A stretch of DNA of 18,364 nucleotides, taken from NCBI GenBank assembly GCA_000435335.1, contig FR891344.1, positions 140,945-159,308 on the forward strand. Direction: 5' to 3'. This DNA comes from Clostridium sp. CAG:964 (lineage in GTDB: Bacteria; Bacillota; Clostridia; Oscillospirales; Acutalibacteraceae). The notes under the pieces were generated by a model, which was not told where the DNA came from, searched no databases, and saw only the letters and a list, made by a program, of their open reading frames with translations. This document shows, in pieces, positions 6,490 to 14,853 of this stretch. Each line of letters begins with the position of its first letter. Within the stretch, counting starts at the first letter, position 1. Made by a program: the position numbers and the translations under genes.

Positions 6490-7755
6490 ATGAATATTTT
6501 AATGATAGGCTCAGGCGGCAGAGAGCACGCACTTGTAAAAAAGCTGCTGGAAAGTCCACAGGTTACAAAGCTATATACAGCGCCCGGTAACGGCGGTATT
6601 TCCCGTGACAGTATTTGTGTTGATATTCCTGTAATGGACAAGGAAAAAATGGTACAGTTTGCAAAGGATAACAACATTGACCTTGCATTTGTAGCACCTG
6701 ACGACCCACTTGCGGCAGGTATGGTGGACGCATTTGAAGCAGCAGGCATAAGAGCCTTTGGTCCAAATGCAAGGGCGGCCGTAATTGAAGCCAGCAAGGT
6801 TTTTTCAAAAGACCTTATGAAGAAGTATAACATTCCTACAGCAGAGTACGAGGTTTTTGACAATGCACAAAAGGCTGTAGAATACATAGAAAGCAGAAAC
6901 GAATTTCCTGTAGTGGTTAAGGCAGACGGCTTGGCATTGGGTAAGGGCGTAATTATAGCACAAAATCTCGATGAAGCTAAGGCGGCTGTTAAATCCATTA
7001 TGGAGGACAAAAAATTTGGTGAGTCGGGCAATCATATTGTTATTGAGGAATTTTTAACAGGCCCTGAGGTTTCGGTACTTTCCTTTACAGACGGTAAAAC
7101 GGTTAAGCCTATGGTATCTTCAAAAGACCATAAAAGGGCATACGACAATGACCAAGGTTTAAATACAGGCGGTATGGGTACAATCAGCCCAAACCCTTAT
7201 TACACAGATGAGCTTGCTAAGGAGTGCCAGGAAACAATCTTTGAGCCTACCATAAAGGCAATGGTTGCAGAGGGCAGACCGTTTAAGGGCTGTTTATATT
7301 TTGGACTAATGCTTACGCCAAAGGGCCCAAAGGTTATTGAATATAATGCACGCTTTGGCGATCCGGAGGCACAGGTGGTATTGCCTAGACTAAAAACAGA
7401 TCTTGTGGATATTGTTAATGCTGTTATTGACGAAAAGCTGTCAGACATTGATATTGAATGGTCAAACGATGCATCAGCTTGTGTTGTTATGGCAAGCGGC
7501 GGATATCCGGAGGCCTACAAAAAGGGCATCGAAATTACAGGCCTGAATGACAATGGAAATGTTGACGGTGCTACTGTTTATCATGCTGGAACTGTATATA
7601 AAGACGGAAAGTTCTTTACTAACGGCGGCAGAGTGCTTGGCGTTACAGCTACTGCACCAACCCTAGACGAGGCATTAGAGAAAGCCTATAAGGCAGTAGA
7701 TAAAATTCACTTTGACGGTGCACATTATCGTAAGGATATTGGCAGAACTAAGTGA
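6490..7755 (+). CDS. purD: PurD, phosphoribosylamine-glycine ligase (GAR synthetase)
   Basis: ATP-grasp enzyme joining glycine to phosphoribosylamine, the step directly after PurF. I start it at ATG 6490, preceded by AAGGAAGAGG (6474-6483); an earlier in-frame ATG at 6436 lies inside the upstream gene and has no such site. This gives 421 residues, normal for PurD. MIGSGGREHAL (5-15) opens the N-terminal domain. VVKADGLALGKGV is the ATP-grasp loop, and KDHKRAYDNDQGLNTGGMG and YNARFGDPEAQVVLPRL are metal- and substrate-binding signatures. The C-terminal domain ends in the usual place. It is the last gene of the operon, 20 bases after the formyltransferase gene and followed by a terminator. Confidence 0.96.
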   Translation: MNILMIGSGGREHALVKKLLESPQVTKLYTAPGNGGISRDSICVDIPVMDKEKMVQFAKDNNIDLAFVAPDDPLAAGMVDAFEAAGIRAFGPNARAAVIEASKVFSKDLMKKYNIPTAEYEVFDNAQKAVEYIESRNEFPVVVKADGLALGKGVIIAQNLDEAKAAVKSIMEDKKFGESGNHIVIEEFLTGPEVSVLSFTDGKTVKPMVSSKDHKRAYDNDQGLNTGGMGTISPNPYYTDELAKECQETIFEPTIKAMVAEGRPFKGCLYFGLMLTPKGPKVIEYNARFGDPEAQVVLPRLKTDLVDIVNAVIDEKLSDIDIEWSNDASACVVMASGGYPEAYKKGIEITGLNDNGNVDGATVYHAGTVYKDGKFFTNGGRVLGVTATAPTLDEALEKAYKAVDKIHFDGAHYRKDIGRTK

Positions 7756-7774
7756 TTATTTAGTTTTTACAAAA

Positions 7775-7810
7775 AAGAAAAGCTTGGTATTTGCCGAGCT
7801 TTTTTCTTTT
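7775..7810 (+). terminator. Terminator of the purine operon
   Basis: AAGCTTGG (7780-7787) pairs with CCGAGCTT (7794-7801) over 8 pairs with one G-U and a 6-base loop. The stem can extend through flanking A/T pairs, and a T-rich tract follows (TTTTTCTTTT). It begins about 20 bases after the purD stop. Confidence 0.88.
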
Positions 7811-7880
7811 GCTGTATGAAATAATTCATTAATTTAATTATGTTTCATATTTATTTTAAATATGATATAAGGAGGTTGTT

Positions 7881-9506
7881 ATGAGCGAAATTTTAAAAGA
7901 TAATGCAAAAGGTAAATCGAATTGTAAAAAAGGCGGCTTCTTTTCTCTCTTTTCAGAAGAATATTCTCTCAACAGCATACTTGTGAATTTATACCTTGCT
8001 GCAATGTTTATAATTTTCCCGTTGTATTACACACAGCAGTATTCAAATATCCGCCACGATAAGTACGATGTTTTTCTTGTATTAAGTGCGTTGCTTGTAG
8101 TGGGAGAGGTTTTCCTGTTGTTTGCCTTGGCGTCAAAGGGGAAAGCAAAGGATAATATTTCTGCTTACAAAACCCTAACTACTACAGACTATGCCATGCT
8201 TGCTCTTTTGCTTGTTTATGTGGCTTCAACAATTTTTTCCGCATACAGAGAAGATGCTTTTACGGGTGAGGCAGGACGCAACAACGGCTGTTTAATTATG
8301 ATTGTATATGTTGCTGTATATTTTATAATTACACGGGAATTTAGCCACTGGGAATATCTGTTTGCGGCTTTTGCACTGGGCTCCGGCATTGTGTTTTTGC
8401 TTGCTGTGCTGAATTTTTACTATATTGACCCGTTGAATATGTATGTAGGCTATGAGCCTGCCGATGTTGAGAATTTTTCGTCAACCATAGGTAACAAAAA
8501 TCTGGTATCCAGCTTTATATGTGTGTGTTTGCCGGCGTTAATGCTGTTGTTTATGAACACAAAAAACAGGCTGTTATCGGCAATATATTTTATTGCCGAG
8601 GTACTGGGATTTTCTGCGTTAATGGTAGCTGACAGTGACAGTGGCTTTGTTGGCTTTTTTGCACTGTTACTTTTAGTTTTAGTTTATTATATTAGAAAGC
8701 CCAATTATATGTTTAAATACTTTTTGTCACTGTTTTCAATGCTGTTGGGGGCAAAGGTTTTATTTGTTTTTTCAGTGGCGGCACAGGGTAAAGTAAAGGA
8801 GTTATCGTCTATTCCAAGCTTTTTTGTATATACAAACGGGCTTTCATTTGTACTGATTTTACTTACACTGATTTTGTGCGGAGTATTTTTTATTATAAGC
8901 CGCAAAAATGCCGAGGCATTGCTTCCAAAGGCGGTTTTTTACGCAGCAGCAGCTGTTGTTGCAGCTTGTTTCTTGGCTGTTGTTTATATGATAATTAAGT
9001 ATACCTTTATAGACACTACAAGCGAGCTTAACGGTATTTCGTCATATTTTAGGTTTGATGACAAATGGGGAACTCACAGAGGCTATATATGGAGAAAATC
9101 CTTTGAAATTTTCCTTGATGCCAATATTAAGGATAAGCTTATAGGCTGCGGTCCGGATACGCTTGCATATCCGTTTACGCCTTTTTTTGCAGAGCTTGCA
9201 AGCCGTTTTGGAAACGACTCCACCAACTGTGCACACAATGAATATTTGAATTACCTTGTTACTACAGGTATATTAGGCTTGGCAGCGTACCTTGCTGTAA
9301 TTGCTTCGTTTATAGTACGGGCAGTAAAATACGCAAAACATAATCCGCTTATAATTGTATGTGCGGGAAGCGTTATATGCTACTCAATACAGGCTATAGC
9401 TAATATAACTCAGCCTATTACAACACCGCTGTTTATTCTAATGCTTTGTATAGGCGAGGCTCTGTGCAGGCAGTGTAAAAATAAAAAAACAGCTGCTAAC
9501 GGTTAA
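7881..9506 (+). CDS. O-antigen ligase / Wzy-like polymerase membrane protein
   Basis: A 541-residue integral membrane protein with about a dozen hydrophobic segments, the first near residues 33-50. A large outside loop lies around residues 370-450. It carries HRGYIWRKSF near residue 398, GCGPDTLAYPF, and CAHNEYLNYLVTTGILGL near 448-465. This His-Asn-x-Tyr-Leu plus Gly-Ile-x-Gly-Leu pattern before the last membrane segments marks the Wzy_C/O-antigen ligase superfamily. Members transfer or polymerise undecaprenol-linked sugar chains. In a Gram-positive cell the likely job is polymerising or attaching a surface glycan, but the acceptor cannot be told. It starts at ATG 7881 with AAGGAGG (7869-7875) and stands between two terminators as a single-gene unit; no glycan gene cluster surrounds it. 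Confidence 0.8.
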   Translation: MSEILKDNAKGKSNCKKGGFFSLFSEEYSLNSILVNLYLAAMFIIFPLYYTQQYSNIRHDKYDVFLVLSALLVVGEVFLLFALASKGKAKDNISAYKTLTTTDYAMLALLLVYVASTIFSAYREDAFTGEAGRNNGCLIMIVYVAVYFIITREFSHWEYLFAAFALGSGIVFLLAVLNFYYIDPLNMYVGYEPADVENFSSTIGNKNLVSSFICVCLPALMLLFMNTKNRLLSAIYFIAEVLGFSALMVADSDSGFVGFFALLLLVLVYYIRKPNYMFKYFLSLFSMLLGAKVLFVFSVAAQGKVKELSSIPSFFVYTNGLSFVLILLTLILCGVFFIISRKNAEALLPKAVFYAAAAVVAACFLAVVYMIIKYTFIDTTSELNGISSYFRFDDKWGTHRGYIWRKSFEIFLDANIKDKLIGCGPDTLAYPFTPFFAELASRFGNDSTNCAHNEYLNYLVTTGILGLAAYLAVIASFIVRAVKYAKHNPLIIVCAGSVICYSIQAIANITQPITTPLFILMLCIGEALCRQCKNKKTAANG

Positions 9507-9548
9507 GCTGTAAGCAAAAATAATTATCAGTACTTTTCAAACTAATTC

Positions 9549-9585
9549 GGCATCGCCACAAATTATAAATGGCGATGCCTTTTTT
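9549..9585 (+). terminator. Terminator after the O-antigen ligase-like gene
   Basis: A perfect 10-bp stem, GGCATCGCCA (9549-9558) with TGGCGATGCC (9570-9579), has an 11-base loop and is followed by TTTTTT. It converges with the terminator of the minus-strand yajC unit 30 bases further on. Confidence 0.92.
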
Positions 9586-9613
9586 ATTGCTGTGATTTAC
9601 AGAAAGTAAGTTA

Positions 9614-9646
9614 AAACAAAAAAAGCACTACATTTAATGCAGTGCT
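9614..9646 (-). terminator. Terminator of the yajC unit
   Basis: On the minus strand AGCACTGCAT pairs with ATGTAGTGCT over 10 pairs with one G-U and a 3-base loop (stem-loop at 9624-9646), followed by a run of seven T and then GTTTT. It lies 25 bases after the yajC stop. Confidence 0.9.
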
Positions 9647-9670
9647 TTTAATGCTGTTAAGTAGAAATAA

Positions 9671-10102
9671 TTACTTTTCGTCAGCCTTTTCCTTGTCTTT
9701 TTTCTTTTTTTTGTTTGTAGTTGGCAGCTCTTTTTCAGTTGTAATAGTTGAAATAGCCCACTTTTGGAATTGGATTTTTGTTCTGTCCGGGCCTGTTTCC
9801 AATATAAAGGACTCGTCGTCCTTAATACTTACAACTCTGCCTGTAATACCGCCTATAGTAATTAGCTCGTCACCAATTTCAAGGCTGTTTCTAAGCTGTT
9901 CCTCTTGCTTTTTCTTCTTTGAGTTTGGTCTAATCATAAAGAAGTAAAGAGCAGCAAACAGCAGAACATATATGGCTATCATTGGTAGCAGTTGTGTAAA
10001 GTTTGTTGCTTGGCCTGATCCGCCGGAGGAGGCTGCTGTTGAGCAAGATGATAGTCCTAATGTCGCAGCTAATCCTAATGCTGCAATAATTGCTTTTTTC
10101 AT
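9671..10102 (-). CDS. yajC: YajC, preprotein translocase accessory subunit with lipoprotein-like signal
   Basis: YajC associates with SecDF and the SecYEG channel in the inner membrane. The protein has 143 residues. The core is a membrane helix (about 38-57, LPMIAIYVLLFAALYFF) followed by MIRPNSKKKKQ, the YajC signature. Then comes the small cytoplasmic domain with GDELITIGGITGRV (77-90) and IQFQKWAISTI. The tail from 130 is Lys-rich. Unusually, an extra N-terminal segment precedes the helix: MKK, a hydrophobic stretch and L17-S18-S19-C20, a good lipobox, then a Ser/Gly linker. Cleavage and lipidation at Cys20 would leave the N-terminus outside and the C-terminal domain inside, the normal YajC topology. 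The start is fixed because TAA directly precedes the ATG in frame; AAAGGA is rather far away (13 bases). Confidence 0.9.
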   Translation of the reverse strand: MKKAIIAALGLAATLGLSSCSTAASSGGSGQATNFTQLLPMIAIYVLLFAALYFFMIRPNSKKKKQEEQLRNSLEIGDELITIGGITGRVVSIKDDESFILETGPDRTKIQFQKWAISTITTEKELPTTNKKKKKDKEKADEK

Positions 10103-10142
10103 TTAGTTAAGTCATTCCTTTCAAATTCAATACAACAAGCTA

Positions 10143-10170
10143 ATTATACCATAAAATTTAATCTAATCAA
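10143..10170 (-). promoter_or_regulatory. Internal promoter for yajC
   Basis: Reading the minus strand: TTGATT (10165-10170), a 16-base spacer, and a perfect TATAAT (10143-10148) preceded by TGG, an extended -10. It sits in the 81-base gap between tgt and yajC, so yajC can be expressed independently of tgt. Confidence 0.7.
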
Positions 10171-10183
10171 GTAAAATTATTAA

Positions 10184-11314
10184 TTAAATTCTTTTTCCGA
10201 GTATGTCCCTATATTTTAAATAGAATTCATTAAATGTGCCGTTGTCCAGCTCTTTTCTTATTTTTTCCATTAGATTGTTATAAAAGTAAATGTTGTGCAT
10301 AACTGCCAGACGCATACCCAGCATTTCACCACTTTTAAACAGGTGCCTTAAATACGCTCTGTCAAAATGCTGACAAACAGGGCAGTCACATTCTTCATCA
10401 ATAGGGGAGGTATCCAGAGTATATTTTGCATTAAAAATATTTCGTATGCCCTGCCAAGTAAACAGGTGTGCGTGTCTTGCATTTCGGCTTGGCATAACGC
10501 AGTCGAACATATCTACACCACGATATACAGCCTCCAATATGTTTTCAGGGGTGCCGACGCCCATTAGGTATCTCGGCTTTTCCTGCGGCATATACTCCTG
10601 TACCTGCTCTATAATATGGTACATGACCTCGGCAGGCTCGCCTACAGCAAGTCCGCCTATTGCGTAGCCGTCCAAATCAAGCTCTCTTATTTCCTTCATA
10701 TGCTCAACCCTAAGGTCGTCATATGTTGCACCCTGATTAATGCCAAACAGCATTTGCTGTTTATTTATTGTGTCCTCCAAGCTGTTAAGCCTGTCCATCT
10801 CGTCCTTACAGCGTTTCAGCCAGCGTGCTGTACGGGCAGTAGAATTTTTAGCGTAGCTGTATTCCGCCGGATTTTCCATACATTCGTCAAATGCCATAGC
10901 AATGGTAGAGCCAAGGTTTGACTGTATTCTCATGCTTTCCTCAGGCCCCATAAAAATTTTATGACCATCAATATGTGAAGAGAAATATACGCCCTCTTCT
11001 TTTATATTTCTTAGCTTAGCCAGTGAAAAAACTTGAAAGCCGCCGCTGTCGGTTAATATTGGACCGTCCCAGCGTGTAAATTTATGCAGACCTCCCAATT
11101 GCTTTACAACCTCATCTCCCGGTCTTAAATGCAGATGATAGGTGTTGCACAGCTGTATTTGGCATTTTATATCCTTTAGATCAAGTGCACTAACAGCACC
11201 CTTAATTGCACCGCAGGTGGCAACATTCATAAACACGGGTGTTTGTACAGTGCCATGAACGGTTTCAAGCTCTCCTCTTCTGGCGTAGCCCTCTTTTTTT
11301 ATTACCTTAAACAT
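10184..11314 (-). CDS. tgt: Tgt, queuine/preQ1 tRNA-guanine transglycosylase
   Basis: Exchanges guanine 34 in the anticodon of Asp, Asn, His and Tyr tRNAs for the queuosine precursor preQ1. It has 376 residues, full length for the bacterial enzyme. LTDSGGFQVFSL (88-98) contains the substrate-binding Asp89. Asp271 in DMFDCVMPSRNAR fits the nucleophile position. Cys309, Cys311 and Cys314 (CDCPVC) with His340 form the zinc site. The minus-strand ATG has AAAGGA six bases upstream. It lies 17 bases after queA, whose product acts on the next step of the same modification, so the two are co-transcribed. Confidence 0.97.
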   Translation of the reverse strand: MFKVIKKEGYARRGELETVHGTVQTPVFMNVATCGAIKGAVSALDLKDIKCQIQLCNTYHLHLRPGDEVVKQLGGLHKFTRWDGPILTDSGGFQVFSLAKLRNIKEEGVYFSSHIDGHKIFMGPEESMRIQSNLGSTIAMAFDECMENPAEYSYAKNSTARTARWLKRCKDEMDRLNSLEDTINKQQMLFGINQGATYDDLRVEHMKEIRELDLDGYAIGGLAVGEPAEVMYHIIEQVQEYMPQEKPRYLMGVGTPENILEAVYRGVDMFDCVMPSRNARHAHLFTWQGIRNIFNAKYTLDTSPIDEECDCPVCQHFDRAYLRHLFKSGEMLGMRLAVMHNIYFYNNLMEKIRKELDNGTFNEFYLKYRDILGKRI

Positions 11315-11331
11315 AAGAAATCCTTTCTTAA

Positions 11332-12354
11332 TTATTCTATAAGCATGGCGTCTCCAAAGGAGAAAAACCTATATTTTTCTTTAACTGCTGTTTTATATGC
11401 GTTCATAATTGTGTCGTAGTCTGCAAAAGCGGATACAAGCATTATTAGTGTGCTTTCCGGCAGGTGAAAGTTCGTTATAAGCCCGTCAAGCACCTTGAAC
11501 CTGTAGCCCGGATAGATAAAAATATCGGTAAAGCCCTCGCAGGCGATAACCTCGCCGTTATGCTCTGTTGCAACCGACTCCAAGGTACGACAGCTGGTTG
11601 TACCTACAGCAATAACTCTGCCACCGTTGTTCTTAGTTTCTTTTATAAGCCTTGCTGTTTCCTCCGGTACCTCATAATGCTCCGAATGCATTTTATGCTT
11701 TGTAACATCCTCCACCTTTACAGGACGGAATGTTCCTAAGCCTACATGCAGTGTAACATAACCGATTTTTACGCCCTTTTCTTCAATGCGTCTCATAAGC
11801 TCCGGGGTAAAGTGCAGTCCGGCTGTAGGTGCGGCGGCCGAGCCTAGTTCCTTGCTGTAAACGGTTTGGTAACGCTCCTGGTCTTCAAGCTTTTCGGTTA
11901 TATATGGCGGCAAAGGCATTTGTCCTACTTTTTCAAGGGCAGTATAGAAATTATCCTTACAATAAAATTCAACAATACGGTTGCCGTCTTCAAGCACCTC
12001 AAGCACCTTACAGCTCATTATATCGCCAAAGGTAAATTCCGCACCCTCACGAGCCTTTTTGCCTGGCTTTGCAAGACATTCCCAAACATTATTGCGAACC
12101 TGCTTCAACAGCAAAAATTCAACTCTTGCACCTGTTGAGCGTGTACCGTATATTCTGGCCGGCAAAACTCTTGAATCGTTTGCTATAAGGCAATCGCCGG
12201 GATTTAAGCTGTCTATAATATCATAAAAGTGCTTATGTTCTATGGTATTGTTTTTTCGGTTAACAACCATTAGTCTGGAAGAATCTCGTGGCTCTACAGG
12301 GGTTTGTGCAATAAGCTCCTGCGGTAAATCATAATAAAAATCACTGGTTTTCAT
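11332..12354 (-). CDS. queA: QueA, S-adenosylmethionine:tRNA ribosyltransferase-isomerase
   Basis: Adds and isomerises the ribosyl part of S-adenosylmethionine onto preQ1 in tRNA to give epoxyqueuosine. It has 340 residues, the usual length. The N-terminus, SDFYYDLPQELIAQTPVEPR, is a family hallmark. AAPTAGLHFT (174-183), LHVGLGTFRPV (202-212), MHSEHYEV (222-229) and NFHLPESTLIMLVSAF near the end are all conserved. AAAGGA lies about 10 bases before the minus-strand ATG. It is 23 bases after pcrA and 17 before tgt, forming a pcrA-queA-tgt unit. The enzyme that completes queuosine (QueG or QueH) and the preQ1 genes are not visible here. Confidence 0.97.
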   Translation of the reverse strand: MKTSDFYYDLPQELIAQTPVEPRDSSRLMVVNRKNNTIEHKHFYDIIDSLNPGDCLIANDSRVLPARIYGTRSTGARVEFLLLKQVRNNVWECLAKPGKKAREGAEFTFGDIMSCKVLEVLEDGNRIVEFYCKDNFYTALEKVGQMPLPPYITEKLEDQERYQTVYSKELGSAAAPTAGLHFTPELMRRIEEKGVKIGYVTLHVGLGTFRPVKVEDVTKHKMHSEHYEVPEETARLIKETKNNGGRVIAVGTTSCRTLESVATEHNGEVIACEGFTDIFIYPGYRFKVLDGLITNFHLPESTLIMLVSAFADYDTIMNAYKTAVKEKYRFFSFGDAMLIE

Positions 12355-12377
12355 ATATCATCGTTCCTTTTGTTTGC

Positions 12378-14771
12378 CTATATCTTTTCTAGCTTTGCAA
12401 AGTTTGCCATAAGCTTTTTGGTACCAACTTTGTCAAATGCAATTTCAAGCATAGTGTCGTTTGCCATTGGTGTAGCAGATACTACCATTCCCTTGCCAAA
12501 TGCCTTGTGCATAACCTGATCGCCGGCTTTATAGCTTGCCGATTTTTTAGGTGCGGCAGGTGACTGGTAGGTTTTGTTTGCAAAGCTGTTTGCTTTTGCA
12601 AAGGTACTGTTAAGAAATCCACTGTTAGCACTGCTCTTTGATGAGTAAGAGGTAGGGGAGGTAAAGCTTGTTTTTACTACCGACGATGTTACTTCGGCAA
12701 GCTCTTTCGGAATTTCATTAACAAATCTGGACAGCATATTGCGGCTTGTAGAGCCATAAAGCATACGCTCTTGTGCGTGTATGATATACAGCTTTTCCTT
12801 TGCTCGTGTAATTCCCACATATGCAAGCCTGCGTTCCTCCTGTAATTCATTAGGATTAGTAATAGACTGCATACCCGGAAAAATTCCTTCCTCGGCACCC
12901 GGAATGAATACAACAGGAAATTCAAGTCCTTTAGCAGAGTGCAGTGTCATAAGAACAACGCTGTCTGCGTCAGCATCATAATTATCAATGTCAGACAGCA
13001 GTGCAATATCCTCTAAAAAGCCTGAAAGCGTTGCGTCCTCCGGGTTATCATCCTCGTAGTTCTTAATGTTGGTCATAAGCTCGTTAATGTTTTCTATACG
13101 GCTTTCGCTGTCTTCCTTTTCCTTTTTCAGGCACTCTATGTAGTCTGTTCTTTCAAGTATTTCATTGTATAACTGGCAAATTGTTGTGTCCTCATCCTCG
13201 GCGTATTCAATTAAATCTTCAATCAGCTTTGTAAATTTTTGCAGCTTTGGAACAGCCCTTTTTAACGGCTCATACTGGTCGGCGTGACTAATAACATAGT
13301 ATAGGCTTTCTCCGGTAACGGCTGCAATTTCACTTGCCTTGTCAACAGTGGCAGGGCCTATGGCACGCTTTGGTTTGTTAATAATACGGCGAAGTCTGAT
13401 GTTATCGGACGGGTTGCTTACAACCTGCAAATAAGAGGTCATATCCTTTATTTCTTCTCTGTCATAGAAGCGGTGGCCGCCTATTAATCTGTGCGGTATA
13501 CCGCTCCTTGCCATATTTTGTTCTATAATATTTGACTGTGCATTTGTTCTGTACAGTACTGCAAAATCGGAAAATTTTCGTCCCTTTTCCACCTCGTCCA
13601 AAATAATGTCAGTAATATATTTTGCCTCATCTCTTTCAGAAGAGGCTGTATGTACTACAATTTTATCTCCCTTTGGGTTGTCAGTCCACAGGGTTTTGCC
13701 CTTCCGTTCCTCATTATGGGCAATAACACCGTTAGCGGCGTCAAGAATTGTCTGTGTAGACCTATAGTTTTGTTCCAGTCGGATTACCTTGCCGTCAGGA
13801 TAGTTTTCTTCAAAGCTTAAAATATTTTCAATGGTTGCACCACGAAATTTATAAATACTTTGGTCGTCATCACCAACTACACATATATTTCTGTTTTTTT
13901 CGGCAAGCATACTTATAAGTCTGTATTGTGCCATATTTGTATCCTGGTATTCGTCAACCATTATGTATTTAAACAAATTTTGGTAATACTCAAGTACATC
14001 ATTGTTTTCCTGAAACAGCCTTACGGTATTGTAAATAAGGTCGTCAAAGTCCATTGCGTCAGAGCTTTTTAGTCGCTCTGCATATACGGCATAAGCCTTT
14101 GCTATAGTTATTCTTCTGCTGTCGTTAAAGGTTTCCTTTGCAAAATCCTCGGGACTTTGCAGTTTATCCTTAGCTCTTGAAATTTCTGTAAGTACGCTGC
14201 GGTGAGGCAGTATCTTTTCGTCAACATTCATTGACTTTAATATTTCTTTCATCTGTCTGCGTTGATCGTCTGTATCATACACAGTAAAATTGTTGGTATA
14301 GCCCAGCCTGTCGCCGTATCTTCTTAAAATTCTTGCACAGCTTGAGTGAAAGGTAGAGGCCCATATGTCGGTAGCTTCGGGTACTCGTGCAATAATTCTT
14401 TCTTTTAATTCTCCTGCCGCCTTGTTTGTAAAGGTAATAGCTAAAATTTGCCAAGGCTTTGCCGGATTTACAAAAAGCTTTTTCTTTATTTCAAGCGGTA
14501 CTTCGGTTTTGTTATAAGCGGCATCTTCAATTAAAGCAATTTCATCTTCCGAAAGCTCCTCTTTAAAATAGCCGCTGTTATATGCACTGCCCCAGCTAAC
14601 AAGATTTGCAATTCTGTTTACCAAAACAGTGGTTTTTCCGCTTCCTGCACCTGCAAGAATAAGCACAGGCCCCTTTGTGGTAAACACAGCTTCCTGCTGC
14701 ATATTATTCATTCTTGAAAATTCATTTTCCATCAGCCTGTTTCTTAGTTTTGTCAGCTTAGTATAATCCAT
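12378..14771 (-). CDS. pcrA: PcrA/UvrD-type ATP-dependent DNA helicase
   Basis: A 3'-to-5' superfamily-1 helicase for repair and for clearing replication and transcription conflicts. It has 797 residues. Motifs in order: Q-motif near 23-28, Walker A AGAGSGKTT (40-48), ITFTNKAA (112-119), the DEYQDTN Walker B region, VVGDDDQSIYKFRGA, EQNYRST, TLHSAKGLEFPVVF and AYVGITRAKEKLYI. The C-terminal ~50 residues (AGDQVMHKAFGKGMVV onward) form the Tudor-like domain by which PcrA binds RNA polymerase. A Ser/Ala/Lys-rich linker precedes it. About 40 extra residues (roughly 61-103) lie between Walker A and motif Ia, where Bacillus PcrA has only a short turn. The ATG has AAAGGA (14779-14784), itself only three bases beyond a terminator-like hairpin. 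Confidence 0.95.
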   Translation of the reverse strand: MDYTKLTKLRNRLMENEFSRMNNMQQEAVFTTKGPVLILAGAGSGKTTVLVNRIANLVSWGSAYNSGYFKEELSEDEIALIEDAAYNKTEVPLEIKKKLFVNPAKPWQILAITFTNKAAGELKERIIARVPEATDIWASTFHSSCARILRRYGDRLGYTNNFTVYDTDDQRRQMKEILKSMNVDEKILPHRSVLTEISRAKDKLQSPEDFAKETFNDSRRITIAKAYAVYAERLKSSDAMDFDDLIYNTVRLFQENNDVLEYYQNLFKYIMVDEYQDTNMAQYRLISMLAEKNRNICVVGDDDQSIYKFRGATIENILSFEENYPDGKVIRLEQNYRSTQTILDAANGVIAHNEERKGKTLWTDNPKGDKIVVHTASSERDEAKYITDIILDEVEKGRKFSDFAVLYRTNAQSNIIEQNMARSGIPHRLIGGHRFYDREEIKDMTSYLQVVSNPSDNIRLRRIINKPKRAIGPATVDKASEIAAVTGESLYYVISHADQYEPLKRAVPKLQKFTKLIEDLIEYAEDEDTTICQLYNEILERTDYIECLKKEKEDSESRIENINELMTNIKNYEDDNPEDATLSGFLEDIALLSDIDNYDADADSVVLMTLHSAKGLEFPVVFIPGAEEGIFPGMQSITNPNELQEERRLAYVGITRAKEKLYIIHAQERMLYGSTSRNMLSRFVNEIPKELAEVTSSVVKTSFTSPTSYSSKSSANSGFLNSTFAKANSFANKTYQSPAAPKKSASYKAGDQVMHKAFGKGMVVSATPMANDTMLEIAFDKVGTKKLMANFAKLEKI

Positions 14772-14787
14772 TTTTTATTCCTTTCAC

Positions 14788-14821
14788 AAAAAGATAACCG
14801 TTAAGTGAATTAACGGTTATC
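14788..14821 (-). terminator. Terminator-like hairpin between the lipoprotein gene and pcrA
   Basis: On the minus strand GATAACCGTTAA pairs perfectly with TTAACGGTTATC (12 pairs, loop of 5; 14793-14821), followed by TTTTT (14788-14792). It fits an intrinsic terminator for the glycosyltransferase-lipoprotein unit. The U-tract ends three bases before the pcrA ribosome binding site region, so read-through or attenuation into pcrA is possible. Confidence 0.8.
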
Positions 14822-14853
14822 GCATAGTTTGTTTGAATTATTTTTCGCAAAAA

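Noticed and set aside
6441..7031. 196-residue minus-strand frame opposite purD
   Set aside because: Entirely within well-conserved purD coding sequence; composition is that of an antisense shadow and there is no ribosome binding site.
7815..7849. Inverted repeat TATGAAA ... TTTCATA before the O-antigen ligase-like gene as an operator
   Set aside because: Seven-base arms 21 bases apart in very AT-rich DNA are expected by chance, and no clear promoter overlaps them.
14821..14850. Minus-strand promoter TTGCGA-18-TATGCG for pcrA
   Set aside because: Both hexamers are poor matches and the start would fall inside the hairpin, making the arrangement unlikely.
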